Assembly (NCBI GenBank): GCA_024509875.1
Contig: JAMPIV010012423.1
Span: forward strand, 124,001-188,000
From: Oreohelix idahoensis
Lineage: Eukaryota; Mollusca; Gastropoda; Stylommatophora; Oreohelicidae
DNA length: 64,000 bases
Direction: 5' to 3'
A program made the position numbers and the translations under genes. Shown here in pieces: positions 33,943 through 44,867 of the stretch. The notes beneath the pieces are model-generated. The model was given only the letters and a program-made list of their open reading frames with translations, did not search any database and had not been told where the DNA came from. Within the stretch, counting starts at the first letter, position 1. Each line of letters starts with the position of its first letter.

Positions 33943-35423
33943 TGTAGAGTAACTGCGTTGTAGTTGTAGAGGTCTTGGCCACTACTGTAGAATGTCTGGA
34001 TGCGGGTGTTATGTTTAGAGTCATGCACTGATCATCACTGAAGAAAGTCTTCTTCAGTTACCTCTGCATCATCGAATGAACCTGTCATATTGACATTGAG
34101 TGGGAGTGTCAAGTAACGCGAATGGTGTAGTAGTTCGGTGCAACAGACCACTTGATAATACCTCTCACACACTCTCATGTAATGCAATGACGACTTGAAC
34201 TGCCGCTGACATTTCAATAGTTTAATGAAGGCACACACACTGGACAGCACGGATACAGTCATGGGAACATGTTGACATACATTCATTGGTTATTTGAATC
34301 GTGGATGATACATTCATGTAGTAGTGAAATAACATTCAACCTAAGGTAGCATTCACTGTTCTGGTAACTAATCGCCGTATCCTCTACTGACTGAACGCGT
34401 CAATGAGGATCGGTAAACATACAAAAGTCATTGGCCGAACCTTCATTTCATGGCTAAGTTCTTAAACTGAAATATGTCCAATGTTTGTATAATAATCATA
34501 AACCACGATAGTTGGTTTTCACCTCATAACAAGATCTCGATACCACTGCCCGATAGTAGGATACATAATCTGTTCTCTTGACAGTGATCAAAAATATGAT
34601 GACAGAAATATAACATGGCCGCCTTCCTGAGTTGTCGCTCACTCACTCGTAGGAAGGTAGATATAAGCCAAAGTTAATTTAGAATGTGCATATAAATAAT
34701 TTCATAAAGTTTTTTCCATACAGCTCTATAGTAATCAAGTTACTTCATGTAGACATAACTGCTGTAGGAAAGCCTGTCATCTTCGTCGATACAAAACACG
34801 ATCCTAGCGATACGAAGCACAATGTTCCATCTAGGTCTAATCGACTCGAGATCATCACAAATAGGGTCTGGCATAACTGGAGTCCGAATCACACATATGA
34901 GGAGGATCTCTGACAAATAGACTCTTGCAGAGACATAAACTTCTCCTAGAAAAACATCTATGAATCACTGTTAAACCTTAAACAGTGCCAGCCCTGGAAA
35001 AAGCACTCAGCCATCTTGGCGACATTATCGGAACTCTTCACAACCCAGAAGGACTACGAAAACCTGCGCTAGATTCCGGCAGAAAGAATATAGTCCGACC
35101 TGAACATATAAAGGTATACAATATACGACTGAATCTTCTTTCATAGACAAGTAGTACACATGAATTCAGGCCATAAACATAACAAGCAAAATTAATCTAT
35201 TTTCTGGCCCGAACAAATAAGAACGGACATGAATACAATATCCATGCGCCGAGTCAATATCAAGAAAGATCACTCATATAAACAAAAGTGTAAATCAATC
35301 ATGAATTATCTAGCTTTACCAGAGGAAGCATTTTCATACACAAATGAATGCAAGTATATATTTTCCATATTAAATAGCCATATCGTATTTTTGTAATATG
35401 TGCGTCAAAATATGCACGCAACA
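33943..35423 (-). repeat. 3' LTR of element B
   Basis: 1481 bp, collinear with 46465-47947. Short ORFs inside are shared by both LTRs but carry no known domain. Confidence 0.97.
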
Positions 35424-35445
35424 GATTACCACACCCCTCGGGAAA
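35424..35445 (-). promoter_or_regulatory. Polypurine tract of element B
   Basis: On the minus strand CCGAGGGGTGTGGTAATC directly precedes the 3' LTR. Its purine-rich core GAGGGGTG is a plausible plus-strand primer. Confidence 0.5.
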
Positions 35446-35839
35446 AAAAATGGTACTTTTTTTTTTTTAAATACATCAAGGAGCAACATACAATAGGCTC
35501 AGAACGCACCAATAACAATGCGCAGATGATAAGCATTGAGAATATATTTCATGAACTTAGAGAAAGTATTTCTCTAAGTATAAATATTTCCAGAGAGGTG
35601 TCACCAACGCATACTACAATACTGGCAATGCCACCCTTTCTACATCAGTTTATATATAAATTTCATCTTAGATATCTTAACATCATGATCATCAAAGACG
35701 AAAAACATTGAAAGATCAGCGGTGAATAAACATCAATGAACCGGTAAGTAGTGTTACAATCAATATATGATATATTACATATGTGTACACATTTCAACAT
35801 AGGAACAACTGTAGCAAAGTTAGGCATATAATTTAACAG

Positions 35840-38800
35840 TTATGAATCATGTGGGCATCTAGACAAAATATCTGCCATCACATTTTCTGACCCACGGATA
35901 GCTCGCACCGAAAAATGAAACGGCTGCAGAGCAATTGCGTATCGCGTTGATCTCGCGCTCTTCAGATTTTTACTCTGAATAGCCGTAAGAGCTTTCTGGT
36001 CAGTTTCCACAATGAAATGCGCGCCAAGAAGAAATCTTTGCAGTTTAAGGATTGACCAAACCATAGCCAATAATTCACGGTCTAGGACCGAGTAATTCTT
36101 CTCTGCGGCATTTAATTTTCGAGAAATATACATCAGAGGATGCAGAGTTCCAGAGTACTCTTGCATTAGTGCTGCTCCAATCCCTGTGGATGAAGCGTCA
36201 CTACGAAGAATAAATGTCTTATCCTTAGAAGGCAATACTAGGATAGGTGAAGTAGAAAACATAGTTTTAACCTTATCCAAAGAGGATTGACATTCTTGAG
36301 TCCAATGGACTACATTAGGAGACCCTTTCTTTAGCAAGGAAGAAAGAGGTGACATAATGGAGGACAGATTCGGAATGAATCGTCCATAAAATTGTATTAG
36401 ACCTAAGAGACTTCGCACTCGCTTTTTAGTCTTAGGAATAGAAATGTTAAGTATCTTACTTGTATTATGGTCTTCTGTTTTTAGGAAACCATGACCAACA
36501 CGGTGACCTAAGAAAGATATTTCGCTAAAATCAATACAAGCTTTAGATGGTTTCGCTGTCAGGTTATGCTCGCGTAAGATAGACAATAGTTCATTTATCC
36601 CATTATAGTGATCGTTCCAAGTATCACTGAAAAGACAGATGTCATCAAGATATGCAATGACATCTGAGCGATGAGATAGGATTCGACGCATCATGCGTAC
36701 GAATGTTGCAGGGGCGTTCATAAGGCCGAAAGGCATAAAATTCCATTGGAATAGACCCCTAGGCGTCGAAAAAGCAGTAAACGGTTTGGCGTGTTCGGAT
36801 AATGGAACTTGCCAATATCCCTTAGACAAATCAAGTTTAGTAAAGAAATGGGAATTCGATAGTCTCGTAAGTAGCTCTTCTAGTAAAGGCATAGGTTCAG
36901 CATCAAATTTAGTCACTTGGTTCAATTTGCGATAATCAACGCAAAGACGTATGTTGTTGTCTTTTTTTCGCACGATAACCATCGGTGAAGAATATGCTGA
37001 TGTGGATGGTTCAATAATTTTTAACTCTATCATCTCATCCAACTCTTTTTCTACCTGTGCTTGAAAATGTATCGGGATAGGATACGGTCTGCCCCTTATA
37101 GGATTATGGTCAGTAAGAATAATGTCATGTTGAATGACATCAGTTTGACCAGGAATGTCAGTAAGGACATCCTGAAATTGTTCTAACATAGTAGAAACTT
37201 GTTTCTGTTCTCCTGGAGATAATTCGGGAGAAATCGCAACATCTTTCCATGATTCATTAGAGTGAAGAGGAATCATTGGAAAAGGTAGATTTACATCCGA
37301 GAAACTCGTTTCCTCATCCTGTATTACTGACAGTGATGAGTAATGTCCATGTTGGACTGGAAAATCGTCCGTTGCCTGGAAAACAGGTTGTAAATAATCC
37401 GGACGTTCATGGAATTCCGTGAGCATGTTGATGTGGAAGGTTTTATGCTTCCCGTCAATATCGACGATATAGTCAACATCGGAAACTTTTGATATTATAT
37501 CGTACGGACCTTTCCAAGAAATAAGAAGTCTGCTTTCTCTACAAGGTAGCAGGACCAATACTTTGTCACCTGGACAGAGTTGTCGCAAGCGTCTGGTCTT
37601 ATTGGCAAATTGCCTTGCCTTCTGTTTCGCAAATTCAGAAGAAGCAGTTGCCAATTTGCATGCTTCAATAATCTTGTGTCTAAGTGCAATGACATATTCA
37701 TAAGAGGATTTTGTGTCATCGACAATATTATCAGCAGTTATGAGATCATGAAGTAAGGACATAGGACCTCGCGGTTTCGCGCCGAAGACAAGTTCAAAAG
37801 GAGAAAATCCTGTATGTTCGTTGGCGACCTCTCTATATGCAAAGAGAGCCGCGGGTAAAACCCTGTCCCAATCCTGAGGATGATCCTCAGTTATCTTACC
37901 TAGTAGGTTTTTCAGAGTTCTATTCAGACGTTCCACCATCCCATTGGACATAGGATGATAAATACTACTCAGAGATCTCTCTATCTTTAGAGTCGACATC
38001 ACTTGAGACATGGTATCCGATATAAGTTGGCTACCATGGTCCGATAATATTTCTGCTGGAAATCCCAGACGAGAAAATATTAACCAAAGAGCATCTGCAA
38101 TATCAGCAGTAGTTATGCTCTTTAGAGGAACAGCCTCTGGCCAACGTGTGCACATATCCACACACGTCAAAATATATTGGTGTCCTCTAGCAGACTTTAT
38201 CTTAAATGGACCAATGATGTCTATCGCCATTTTTTGAAATGGTCGAATGGGAATGTCTGCAGCCTGAATAGGTGCAGCATGGCGTGGACCTCTGGATTTA
38301 ACCTCTTGACATACTTTACAAGATCGACAATAGATTCGTATGTCCTTATTCACAGCAGGCCAAAAGAAAGATGCAAGAACTCTAGATTTAGTACGGGAAA
38401 AACCCATATGTCCAGCACACTGAGAATCATGAGCGTGCTGTAAGATTTTAACTCTCATATTTTTGGGCACAAGAATTTGAGAATGAATGGATTTAGCGGA
38501 GTCTTGTACCATACGTACAAGTACGCCATTCCTCATCGTAATCCAAGATTTACGATTTGTATCCTTATTCGGATCACCTTTTGTTGCCAGAGTAAAGAAT
38601 TTCATTAGAGTAGGATCATCTTCCTGCTGTTTTATAAAGGAAACATGCGAAATCTCCAAGAGATCACCTTGGTTCTGGTCATTATTATCTCCAGAAGGCG
38701 AAGATTGCGGCCTGTTTAGAGCTTGAGCTCTAGTGACTACAGCATTTGCAGTATGCATATTATCACTTTCCCACTCGGCAATTTGTTGCGGGGTGCATTC

Positions 38801-38914
38801 TTTCGCACCATGAATGCGACCGACGATAAGATCAGCGATCGGATTCGGCAGAAGACATGCGTGCACATCTCCTGTAAAGAAGGGAGTAATAATAATAATA
38901 GCCCCTTCAGTCAT
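35840..38914 (-). CDS. pol: Pol of element B: protease end, integrase, RT, RNase H
   Basis: 1024 uninterrupted codons. Residues about 12-35 are the protease C-terminus (NPIADLIVGRI). Integrase follows: HHCC finger (HDSQCAGHMG, CRSCKVC, about 160-200) and core acidic residues in MAIDIIGPF, ILSDHGSQL and NGMVERLNRTLKNLL. A GPY/F module has WKGPYDIISKV (about 465). Reverse transcriptase comes after it: RLCVDYRKLN, FTKLDLSKGYWQVPL, MPFGLMNAPATFVRMM, catalytic YLDDICLF. RNase H has RSDASSTGIGAAL, DRELLAMVWSILKL, VETDQKAL, and the protein ends MADILSRCPHD. Integrase before RT is the reverse of canonical Gypsy. All catalytic residues I can check are present. The first codons come from the 3' end of the inserted LINE; the native protein continued upstream into the protease. 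Confidence 0.97.
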   Translation of the reverse strand: MTEGAIIIITPFFTGDVHACLLPNPIADLIVGRIHGAKECTPQQIAEWESDNMHTANAVVTRAQALNRPQSSPSGDNNDQNQGDLLEISHVSFIKQQEDDPTLMKFFTLATKGDPNKDTNRKSWITMRNGVLVRMVQDSAKSIHSQILVPKNMRVKILQHAHDSQCAGHMGFSRTKSRVLASFFWPAVNKDIRIYCRSCKVCQEVKSRGPRHAAPIQAADIPIRPFQKMAIDIIGPFKIKSARGHQYILTCVDMCTRWPEAVPLKSITTADIADALWLIFSRLGFPAEILSDHGSQLISDTMSQVMSTLKIERSLSSIYHPMSNGMVERLNRTLKNLLGKITEDHPQDWDRVLPAALFAYREVANEHTGFSPFELVFGAKPRGPMSLLHDLITADNIVDDTKSSYEYVIALRHKIIEACKLATASSEFAKQKARQFANKTRRLRQLCPGDKVLVLLPCRESRLLISWKGPYDIISKVSDVDYIVDIDGKHKTFHINMLTEFHERPDYLQPVFQATDDFPVQHGHYSSLSVIQDEETSFSDVNLPFPMIPLHSNESWKDVAISPELSPGEQKQVSTMLEQFQDVLTDIPGQTDVIQHDIILTDHNPIRGRPYPIPIHFQAQVEKELDEMIELKIIEPSTSAYSSPMVIVRKKDNNIRLCVDYRKLNQVTKFDAEPMPLLEELLTRLSNSHFFTKLDLSKGYWQVPLSEHAKPFTAFSTPRGLFQWNFMPFGLMNAPATFVRMMRRILSHRSDVIAYLDDICLFSDTWNDHYNGINELLSILREHNLTAKPSKACIDFSEISFLGHRVGHGFLKTEDHNTSKILNISIPKTKKRVRSLLGLIQFYGRFIPNLSSIMSPLSSLLKKGSPNVVHWTQECQSSLDKVKTMFSTSPILVLPSKDKTFILRSDASSTGIGAALMQEYSGTLHPLMYISRKLNAAEKNYSVLDRELLAMVWSILKLQRFLLGAHFIVETDQKALTAIQSKNLKSARSTRYAIALQPFHFSVRAIRGSENVMADILSRCPHDS

Positions 38915-41900
38915 AACTGACTATGGGAATGCGCCCCTGAGGTGACAGCCCTCAACTGCTTATTTTCCTGGTGCTCCTTTCGACGTTTTCTCCTCACCTC
39001 TGCTTCTTGTGTGAGCCTCTCTTCGCCCAATCTGAGGTGGTGCCGTAAATAGCATCGCCACTTTGTGCGATCGGCAGCTTCATCCTCCCATGTTGCTGGA
39101 TCCATGTCCAGTGCCCTCATATCTCTCTTGCACACATCTTTGAACCTCAGCTGTGGTCGCCCAACTGTTCTCTTGCCATCTGCTAATTGTTCGTAGAAGA
39201 TATCTTTTGGGATGCGACCATCTTCCATGCGGCGAACATGGCCAAGCCAGCGAAGTCTGCGCTGTCTAAGCAGCGTATACATACTTTGAAGGCCAGCACG
39301 TGACAACACCTCGACATTTGTCACTTTATCTTTCCATGAGATGCCGAGGATGCGGCGTAGACACCGCAAATGGAAGGTATTGAGCCTTCTTTCTTGCTTA
39401 GCATAGGTCGCCCAGGTCTCGCTGCCATATAGGAGTGTGCTGGTGACGCAGGCATTATATACCGCAGCTTTGGTCTTCATTGTGAGTTTAGAGTTTCCCC
39501 AAACACGCGATGTGAGGCGGGCAAAGGTAGCTGCAGCTTTGCCAATGCGGCTGTCGATTTCTGTATCCAGTGAGAGTTTGTCATTGATGGTAGACCCTAG
39601 GTATGTGAAGTGGTGCACCACTGCCAATTCATAGTTATCGATAGTGATAACTGGTGCAGCACCCACATCCTGACTCAGCACATTCGTTTTCTTTAAACTT
39701 ATTGTGAGGCCAAAGTCCTTGCATGCTTTAGTGAAGCGATTCATCAAGCTCTGAAGCTCCTGTTGGCTTTGAGTGACGACTGCAGCATCATCAGCGAACA
39801 ACAAGTCTCTTATAGTGACCCTTCTGATTTTTGTTTTTGCCTTCAGCCTTGAAAGATTAAACAGATGGCCATCTGACCTAGTGTGAAGGCATATTCCTTC
39901 AGTTGCATCTCTGAATGCATGTTTCAAGAGTAAGGCAAAGAAGATTCCGAAGAGGGTCGGAGCCAGAACACAGCCTTGTTTAACGCCACTTCGTATATCA
40001 AAGGGCTGTGACGTGCTTCCAGCATATTGGACTGTTCCCTTCATGTCGTCATGGAATGACTTTATCATTTCCAGCATTTTAGAAGGGCAGCCTATTTTCA
40101 GGAGGATTTTAAAGAGTCCATCCCTACTAACCAGGTCGAATGCTTTTGTGAGGTCTATAAAGGCGATATATAATGGTCTTTTCTGCTCTCTTGATTTTTC
40201 CTGAAGCTGGCGGAGAGAGAAGATCATGTCTGTTGTTGATCTGCCAGCTCGGAATCCACACAGTGCCTCTAGATATATGCGCTCAGCTAACTTGTGTAGT
40301 CGCATTAAGATGACTTTGGCAAAAACCTTACCAACAATACTAAGAAGAGAGATGCCTCTGTAGTTATTGCAATCACTTCTGTCTCCTTTATTTTTATACA
40401 GTGTTACAATCTTGGCATCTCGCATGTCTTGAGGAATAGTTGTCTCTTCCCAGCACTGGCACAGCATCCTATGCAGGGGATGTAATAGCGTGCTCTTACA
40501 GCATTTGATTAAATCAGGAGGAATCCCATCACTGCCTGGTGCTTTGCCAGAGGCCAAGCTATCAATGGCCTTACTGAGTTCCTCTAATGTTGGTTCGGCA
40601 TCCAGCTCCTCCATAGTTGGCAGACTATTGACAGCATCAAGGGCTGCAGGCGTAACGGTATTGTCTCTAGCGTAAAGCTCAGAGTAGTGCTCGACCCACC
40701 TCTCCATCTGCTTACCCTTATCGGTTAGCTTCTCTCCGCTGATGGTTTTTAGCGGTGCCGTCTTACTTTTATGGGGGCCAAGTGCTTTCTTTATACCGTC
40801 ATACATTTGTCTAATGTTGCCTGTTTGCGCTGCGATCTAGATGCTCTCACTGAGCTGGAGCCAATAGTCATTTGCACAGCGTCGAGCAGTTTGTTGAACT
40901 TTGCTTCTCGTAGCCCTCAGGATCTGTAGGGTTCTGGCACTCGGTGAACGTTTGTATTCATTCATAGCACTGCGCTTAGCTTCAATAACAGGTGCCATCA
41001 CATCTGATGAAGCGTCAAACCAGTCATTTGACTTTGCTGTTTTCTTACCAAAGGTGGCAAGTGCAGTACTTAGAATGGTGTTCCGTAGATGCTCCCAGTT
41101 CTCTGTAATAGTATCACCATGCTGAGGGCTACTGAGCACTTTCTTGAAGGTCGCAGTGAATTGAGCGATCATGAAAGGGTCTGACATCTTGCTGGTATCA
41201 ATGCGTGGTTTCCCTTCATGTCTGACACGATAGAGTTTTCTTGGTTGTGCTCTGATTTTGCAGCAAACCAAGGAGTGATCTGTGTCACAGTCTGCACTAT
41301 GGTACGAGCGCGTGGAGAGCACAGACCTGAGGAGTGGCCTTCTGACGAGAATCAGGTCAAGTTGGTGCCATTGCTTGGATCGTGGGTGTCTCCATGACAC
41401 CTTATGCTGGGGTTTTGTCTCAAAGTAGGTGTTGGTCACGCAGAGATCATGGTGGACGCACAACTCTAAGAGCCGTTGTCCATTTTCATTCATCTTGCCA
41501 ATACCAAACCTGCCCAGACATGAAGGCCATGAAACATTATCGGCACCCACTCTAGCGTTAAAGTCACCAAGGAGAACAAGCTGTTCTTGCCTAGGTATGC
41601 TTTTGATTACTGCTGCTAGATTCTCGTAGAACTCATCTTTAGCTTCTGAGGCAGAGTACAGAGTAGGAGCATACACACTGACAAGGGTGATGGGACCTGT
41701 GCTAGTTTGCAGGCGGAGCGTTAACAGGCGTTCTGATCCATTCTCGCCTGGTTCAACCATGTTAGCGATTTTTTGACCGCAAAACCTACTCCGTGTTCTC
41801 TAGCTTTATTAAGATCTTTCCCTTGCCAATAAAATGTGTAGTCCTTCTCGCTCACCGTTCCAGAGCCCGCCAGGCGCGTTTCCTGAAGTGCAGCTATATC

Positions 41901-42856
41901 CACCTGAAGTCGTTTAAGCTCATCATTAATTATGGCTGTCTTCCTTACATCGTTTACATCCTGTAGGTTTTCGGATAGTCCAGTCAACATAGTCCGGACG
42001 TTCCAGCATCCCAATCTGAGAGTTTGCTTATTTCTATTTTTTCGATAATTGCTTGGTGCAAAATTTTCTGTCCGCAGTTCGGGTTTGACCCTAATCCCCA
42101 TGCACCCAATGGGGAAAGCAGACAGTGGCGGGACAACACCTTATTGACTGGGGGCTGCCCAGTTTGAAGCGGGCGGTAGCTGTCCAGTGAGATCCTAGAA
42201 CCTCTCCCACTGTCGGAAGTAGCCCCTGGCGCCATGCCCTACGCCTATTGGGCAAAAGGCTTATAACCGGTAACTGCTACTTCCCGTGTTTTGCCGACAC
42301 CTATAGGGTGAAGCTGGAGTGTCCTCTCCAGGGCGCGAGCTTGGGCACAGTTATATGGAGATCAAGCTGTTGCCCATGCAGCATGTTCCCCCTCTCCACA
42401 CAGCCGGTAGATCCAAAGGAACGGCAGTAACCGATACAGTTTGGTACCAGCCATGTCGCAGGAGTTGCCAGAATAATGTCGAATCAACATTAGACTGCCT
42501 TAGGGACTCCGACTCCGGATTTATCCTCAGGGTTTACTCCCGAAGCCAATTCCACAAATGGATATTCCCGCAAGGCAACGGTGGTTTGAATTCAGAGTTC
42601 CTTCTCTTAGATAAGCTACCAACCAAGGATCATGAGCCCTATCTGCCCGAAGCTGCTGGTTTTAAGGCGCCAGTCGCTCGCCTTTGCCCCTTCTCCCGTC
42701 AGTGGAAACAGTTCCGCCGGGCTCAAATTGAGCCACACGTGAAGGCCGGGAGCTGGACTTGGTTGTCAGAGGCTGTTTGAGGCGCGTGCCATAGAAGTAT
42801 TTTATCTGCAGTGAGAGCTTATCCTCACTACAACTCCCGGCAATAACAACCTTTGG
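38889..42856 (-). mobile_element. Full-length or near full-length LINE inserted in element B
   Basis: About 3.97 kb flanked by AAGGGAGTA at 38880-38888 and 42857-42865. Removing it brings the two halves of the B protease together. It has a 5' UTR of about 755 bp, one endonuclease-RT frame and a 22-bp 3' UTR ending in a (TTA)n-like tail. It resembles RTE-like or CFDP2-type LINEs. A fragment of the same family is at 6223-8998. Confidence 0.93.
38911..42101 (-). pseudogene. LINE endonuclease-reverse transcriptase, one frameshift and one stop
   Basis: The start is ATG 42101. The APE-type endonuclease shows LGCWNVRTM, ALQETRLAGSG, SVYAPT, LLGDFNARVG, QLDLILV and TDHSLV. A frameshift lies in an A run near 41772, where the frame after FAVKK shifts to the one carrying ANMVEPGENG. 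An in-frame TAG at 40837 precedes the RT part. RT motifs: GKAPGSDGIPPDLIK, NYRGISLLSIVGK, FIDLTKAFDLV, GVKQGCVLAPTLF, LLFADDAAVV. The C-terminal module has LLYGSETW and RRLRWLGHVRRMEDGRIPK, ending SHSQL. Two lesions make this copy inactive, but otherwise it is well preserved. The stop codon TGA overlaps the ATG that opens the downstream pol frame of element B (ATGA). Confidence 0.92.
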
Positions 42857-44867
42857 AAGGGAGTAGAGATGTTGATAATGGCAGTGGAGTACTTCTCCAA
42901 TGTGCCACCAAATGTTATGCATTTGATTATCTTGCCAGTGGCTCGAGAAGGATCTATAAGTGACTGCCTCACTCCAATGGTTGTGCACCCGGAATCGAAA
43001 AGAATTGAGACCGGAGTACCATCTACTAGACCTCTATTCAAGACAAGAGCACCTCTTCCATCATGCGCGACTGACGCAGGAAGAGCAGGAAGAGGATGAC
43101 CACAGCTTAAAGTCGAAACTGTGGTTGGCTCGAATAATGTTTTGCATTGGGAACACTGAAATGCTCTGTCAAAATCGAAAGCAGAACAACCCACACTATT
43201 AGAGTCTTTCTTATCATTGGTTTGATTACCGGCTTCGTGAAACTCTTGTTGTGCAGAGTTAGCCTGGTAATGAGATTTACCATGTCTTTTGTGTTGTGAT
43301 CTACCTCGGTTATTGTTGCCTCTGTAATTATTATTCCCTCTGTTATAACCCCTATTTGGGTTTGAATCACAATATTCATGATCATAATCATCATGCTCAT
43401 TATAATGTGTATCCCTGTAATGTTGGTTTTGTTGTTTCCATGAAGAACTTGGGTAGTTCCTATGGTTACTCCCTTTTCGGAAATTTCTATAATTATGGGC
43501 ACCCCTCGCGTATCGAGGACTGTCAGCCCGATTCCAGTTCTTCGAAGAAGAACCCTGATTTGAGTGGTTACCTTGGTTTTGATACTTATTCCAATTAACC
43601 TTTTTATCCAATTTATTTTGAGCTCCTTGGAATTTGTGTGAGTAATTATGATTATATTCTGTTGCTGAAGCAACTGGCATACCCTCTTTAATGTTAGTGT
43701 TACTAAGAATCATGTCAGGGTGTGCCGTGGCATACTGGTCACAATATTCTTCCATTTGCTTTAATGTACTAGGTTTACGCTCATGTAAAAACTCTAGGAA
43801 TGGTTTATTTACCGAAGACATGACCTTGTCTCTTAGCAATAAATCCGTAAGACCATCAAATGTTTTCTCTATTTTGGATAATTCAATCCATCGTGAGAGT
43901 GTAAGTCGTGCTTTTGAAGTGAATTCTGAGAATTCTACACCTACCTCAGGTCTCATTGTTTTAAACAAAAGACGATAACCTTCTTCTGACAGCTGATATC
44001 TCGTTATCAAAGCTGCCCTAATAGCATCATAATTATCCTTGTCGGCCTCTTCAACCAAAGATAACTTAGTCAGAGACTCCCCTTTTAGATTTTCAGACAA
44101 CTGATTCACATACTGTGATTTGTCAACATTATGAGCTCGACAAGCACGTTCAAATCTAGAAAGCCAAAATGTTATATCATCACTGGTAGAGTTGAACGCT
44201 GGCACCTTGACCTTATAATTAAAGGGTTTACCATTTCCACCAGATGCCTGATTAACATTACTCATACTTGTCAATCTTAATTTCTCTAATTCAAACTCAT
44301 GTTCTCTTATTGCTTTTCTCTCTTCAGCTTCTCTATCTAATTTTTTTTGTTCAGCAGCAGCAGCAGCTTCCAATTTTTTCTGTTCTGCAGCAGCAGCAGC
44401 TTCTAATTTTTTCTGTTCTGCCACAAATCTCCTTTCCTCCATCTGCAATTTCTTTTGTTCCGCAGCAGCATCAGCTTCTCTTTCTAATCTTTTCTCTTCA
44501 GCCAGAGCTTTTCTCTCTTCAGCAGCAGAAGCAGCTTTTCTCTCCTCAGCAGCAGCTTCTAATTTTTTCTGTTCTGCAGCAGCAGCAGCTTCTAATTTTT
44601 TTCTTCTATTTGAAGTTTTCTCTCCTCAGCAGCAGCTTTTTTCTCCTCAGCAGCAGCTTTTTTCTCCTCAGCTTGCATCTGCAATCTGAAATTCTCAGCA
44701 TCTATCTTCTTTTGTTCAACTTCTGCTTTCCATTTATTCTCATCTTTTTGTTTTTTCTCTTCTGATTTTAATGCAATAGCAAATTGAGCAGTTGACCATT
44801 CTTCTAAGTCTTTCCCAGTCTTATCAAGGGATTTCCCTTGTGCAATAAAGTAATCTAATGTAGACAT
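42857..44867 (-). pseudogene. gag-pro: Gag and protease N-terminal part of element B
   Basis: Starts at ATG 44867 (TLDYFIAQGKSLDKTGKDLE). A long Ala/Glu/Lys coiled coil follows. The frame is lost near 44590-44600 at a T-rich run on the plus strand and resumes before 44448. The capsid includes FWLSRFERACRAHN, LLLRDKVMSSVNKPFLEFL and MEEYCDQYATAHPD. A basic Asn/Arg/Gly/His-rich region follows. No CCHC knuckle is visible; instead a cluster CSQCKTLF...LSCGH precedes the protease. The protease active site is FDSGCTTIG. The frame then runs through ITFGG and NISTPF and is cut by the LINE at 42856. The matching remainder opens the pol ORF. Disabled by one frameshift and the insertion. Confidence 0.9.

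Noticed and set aside
34035..34286. 83-codon minus-strand ORF, repeated at 46557-46808
   Set aside because: Located inside the two LTRs of element B and duplicated for that reason; no domain recognised.
43296..44765. Plus-strand ORFs opposite gag of element B, including a Leu/Phe/Gln-rich one
   Set aside because: Antisense shadows of the charged coiled coil and Asn/Arg-rich gag region.
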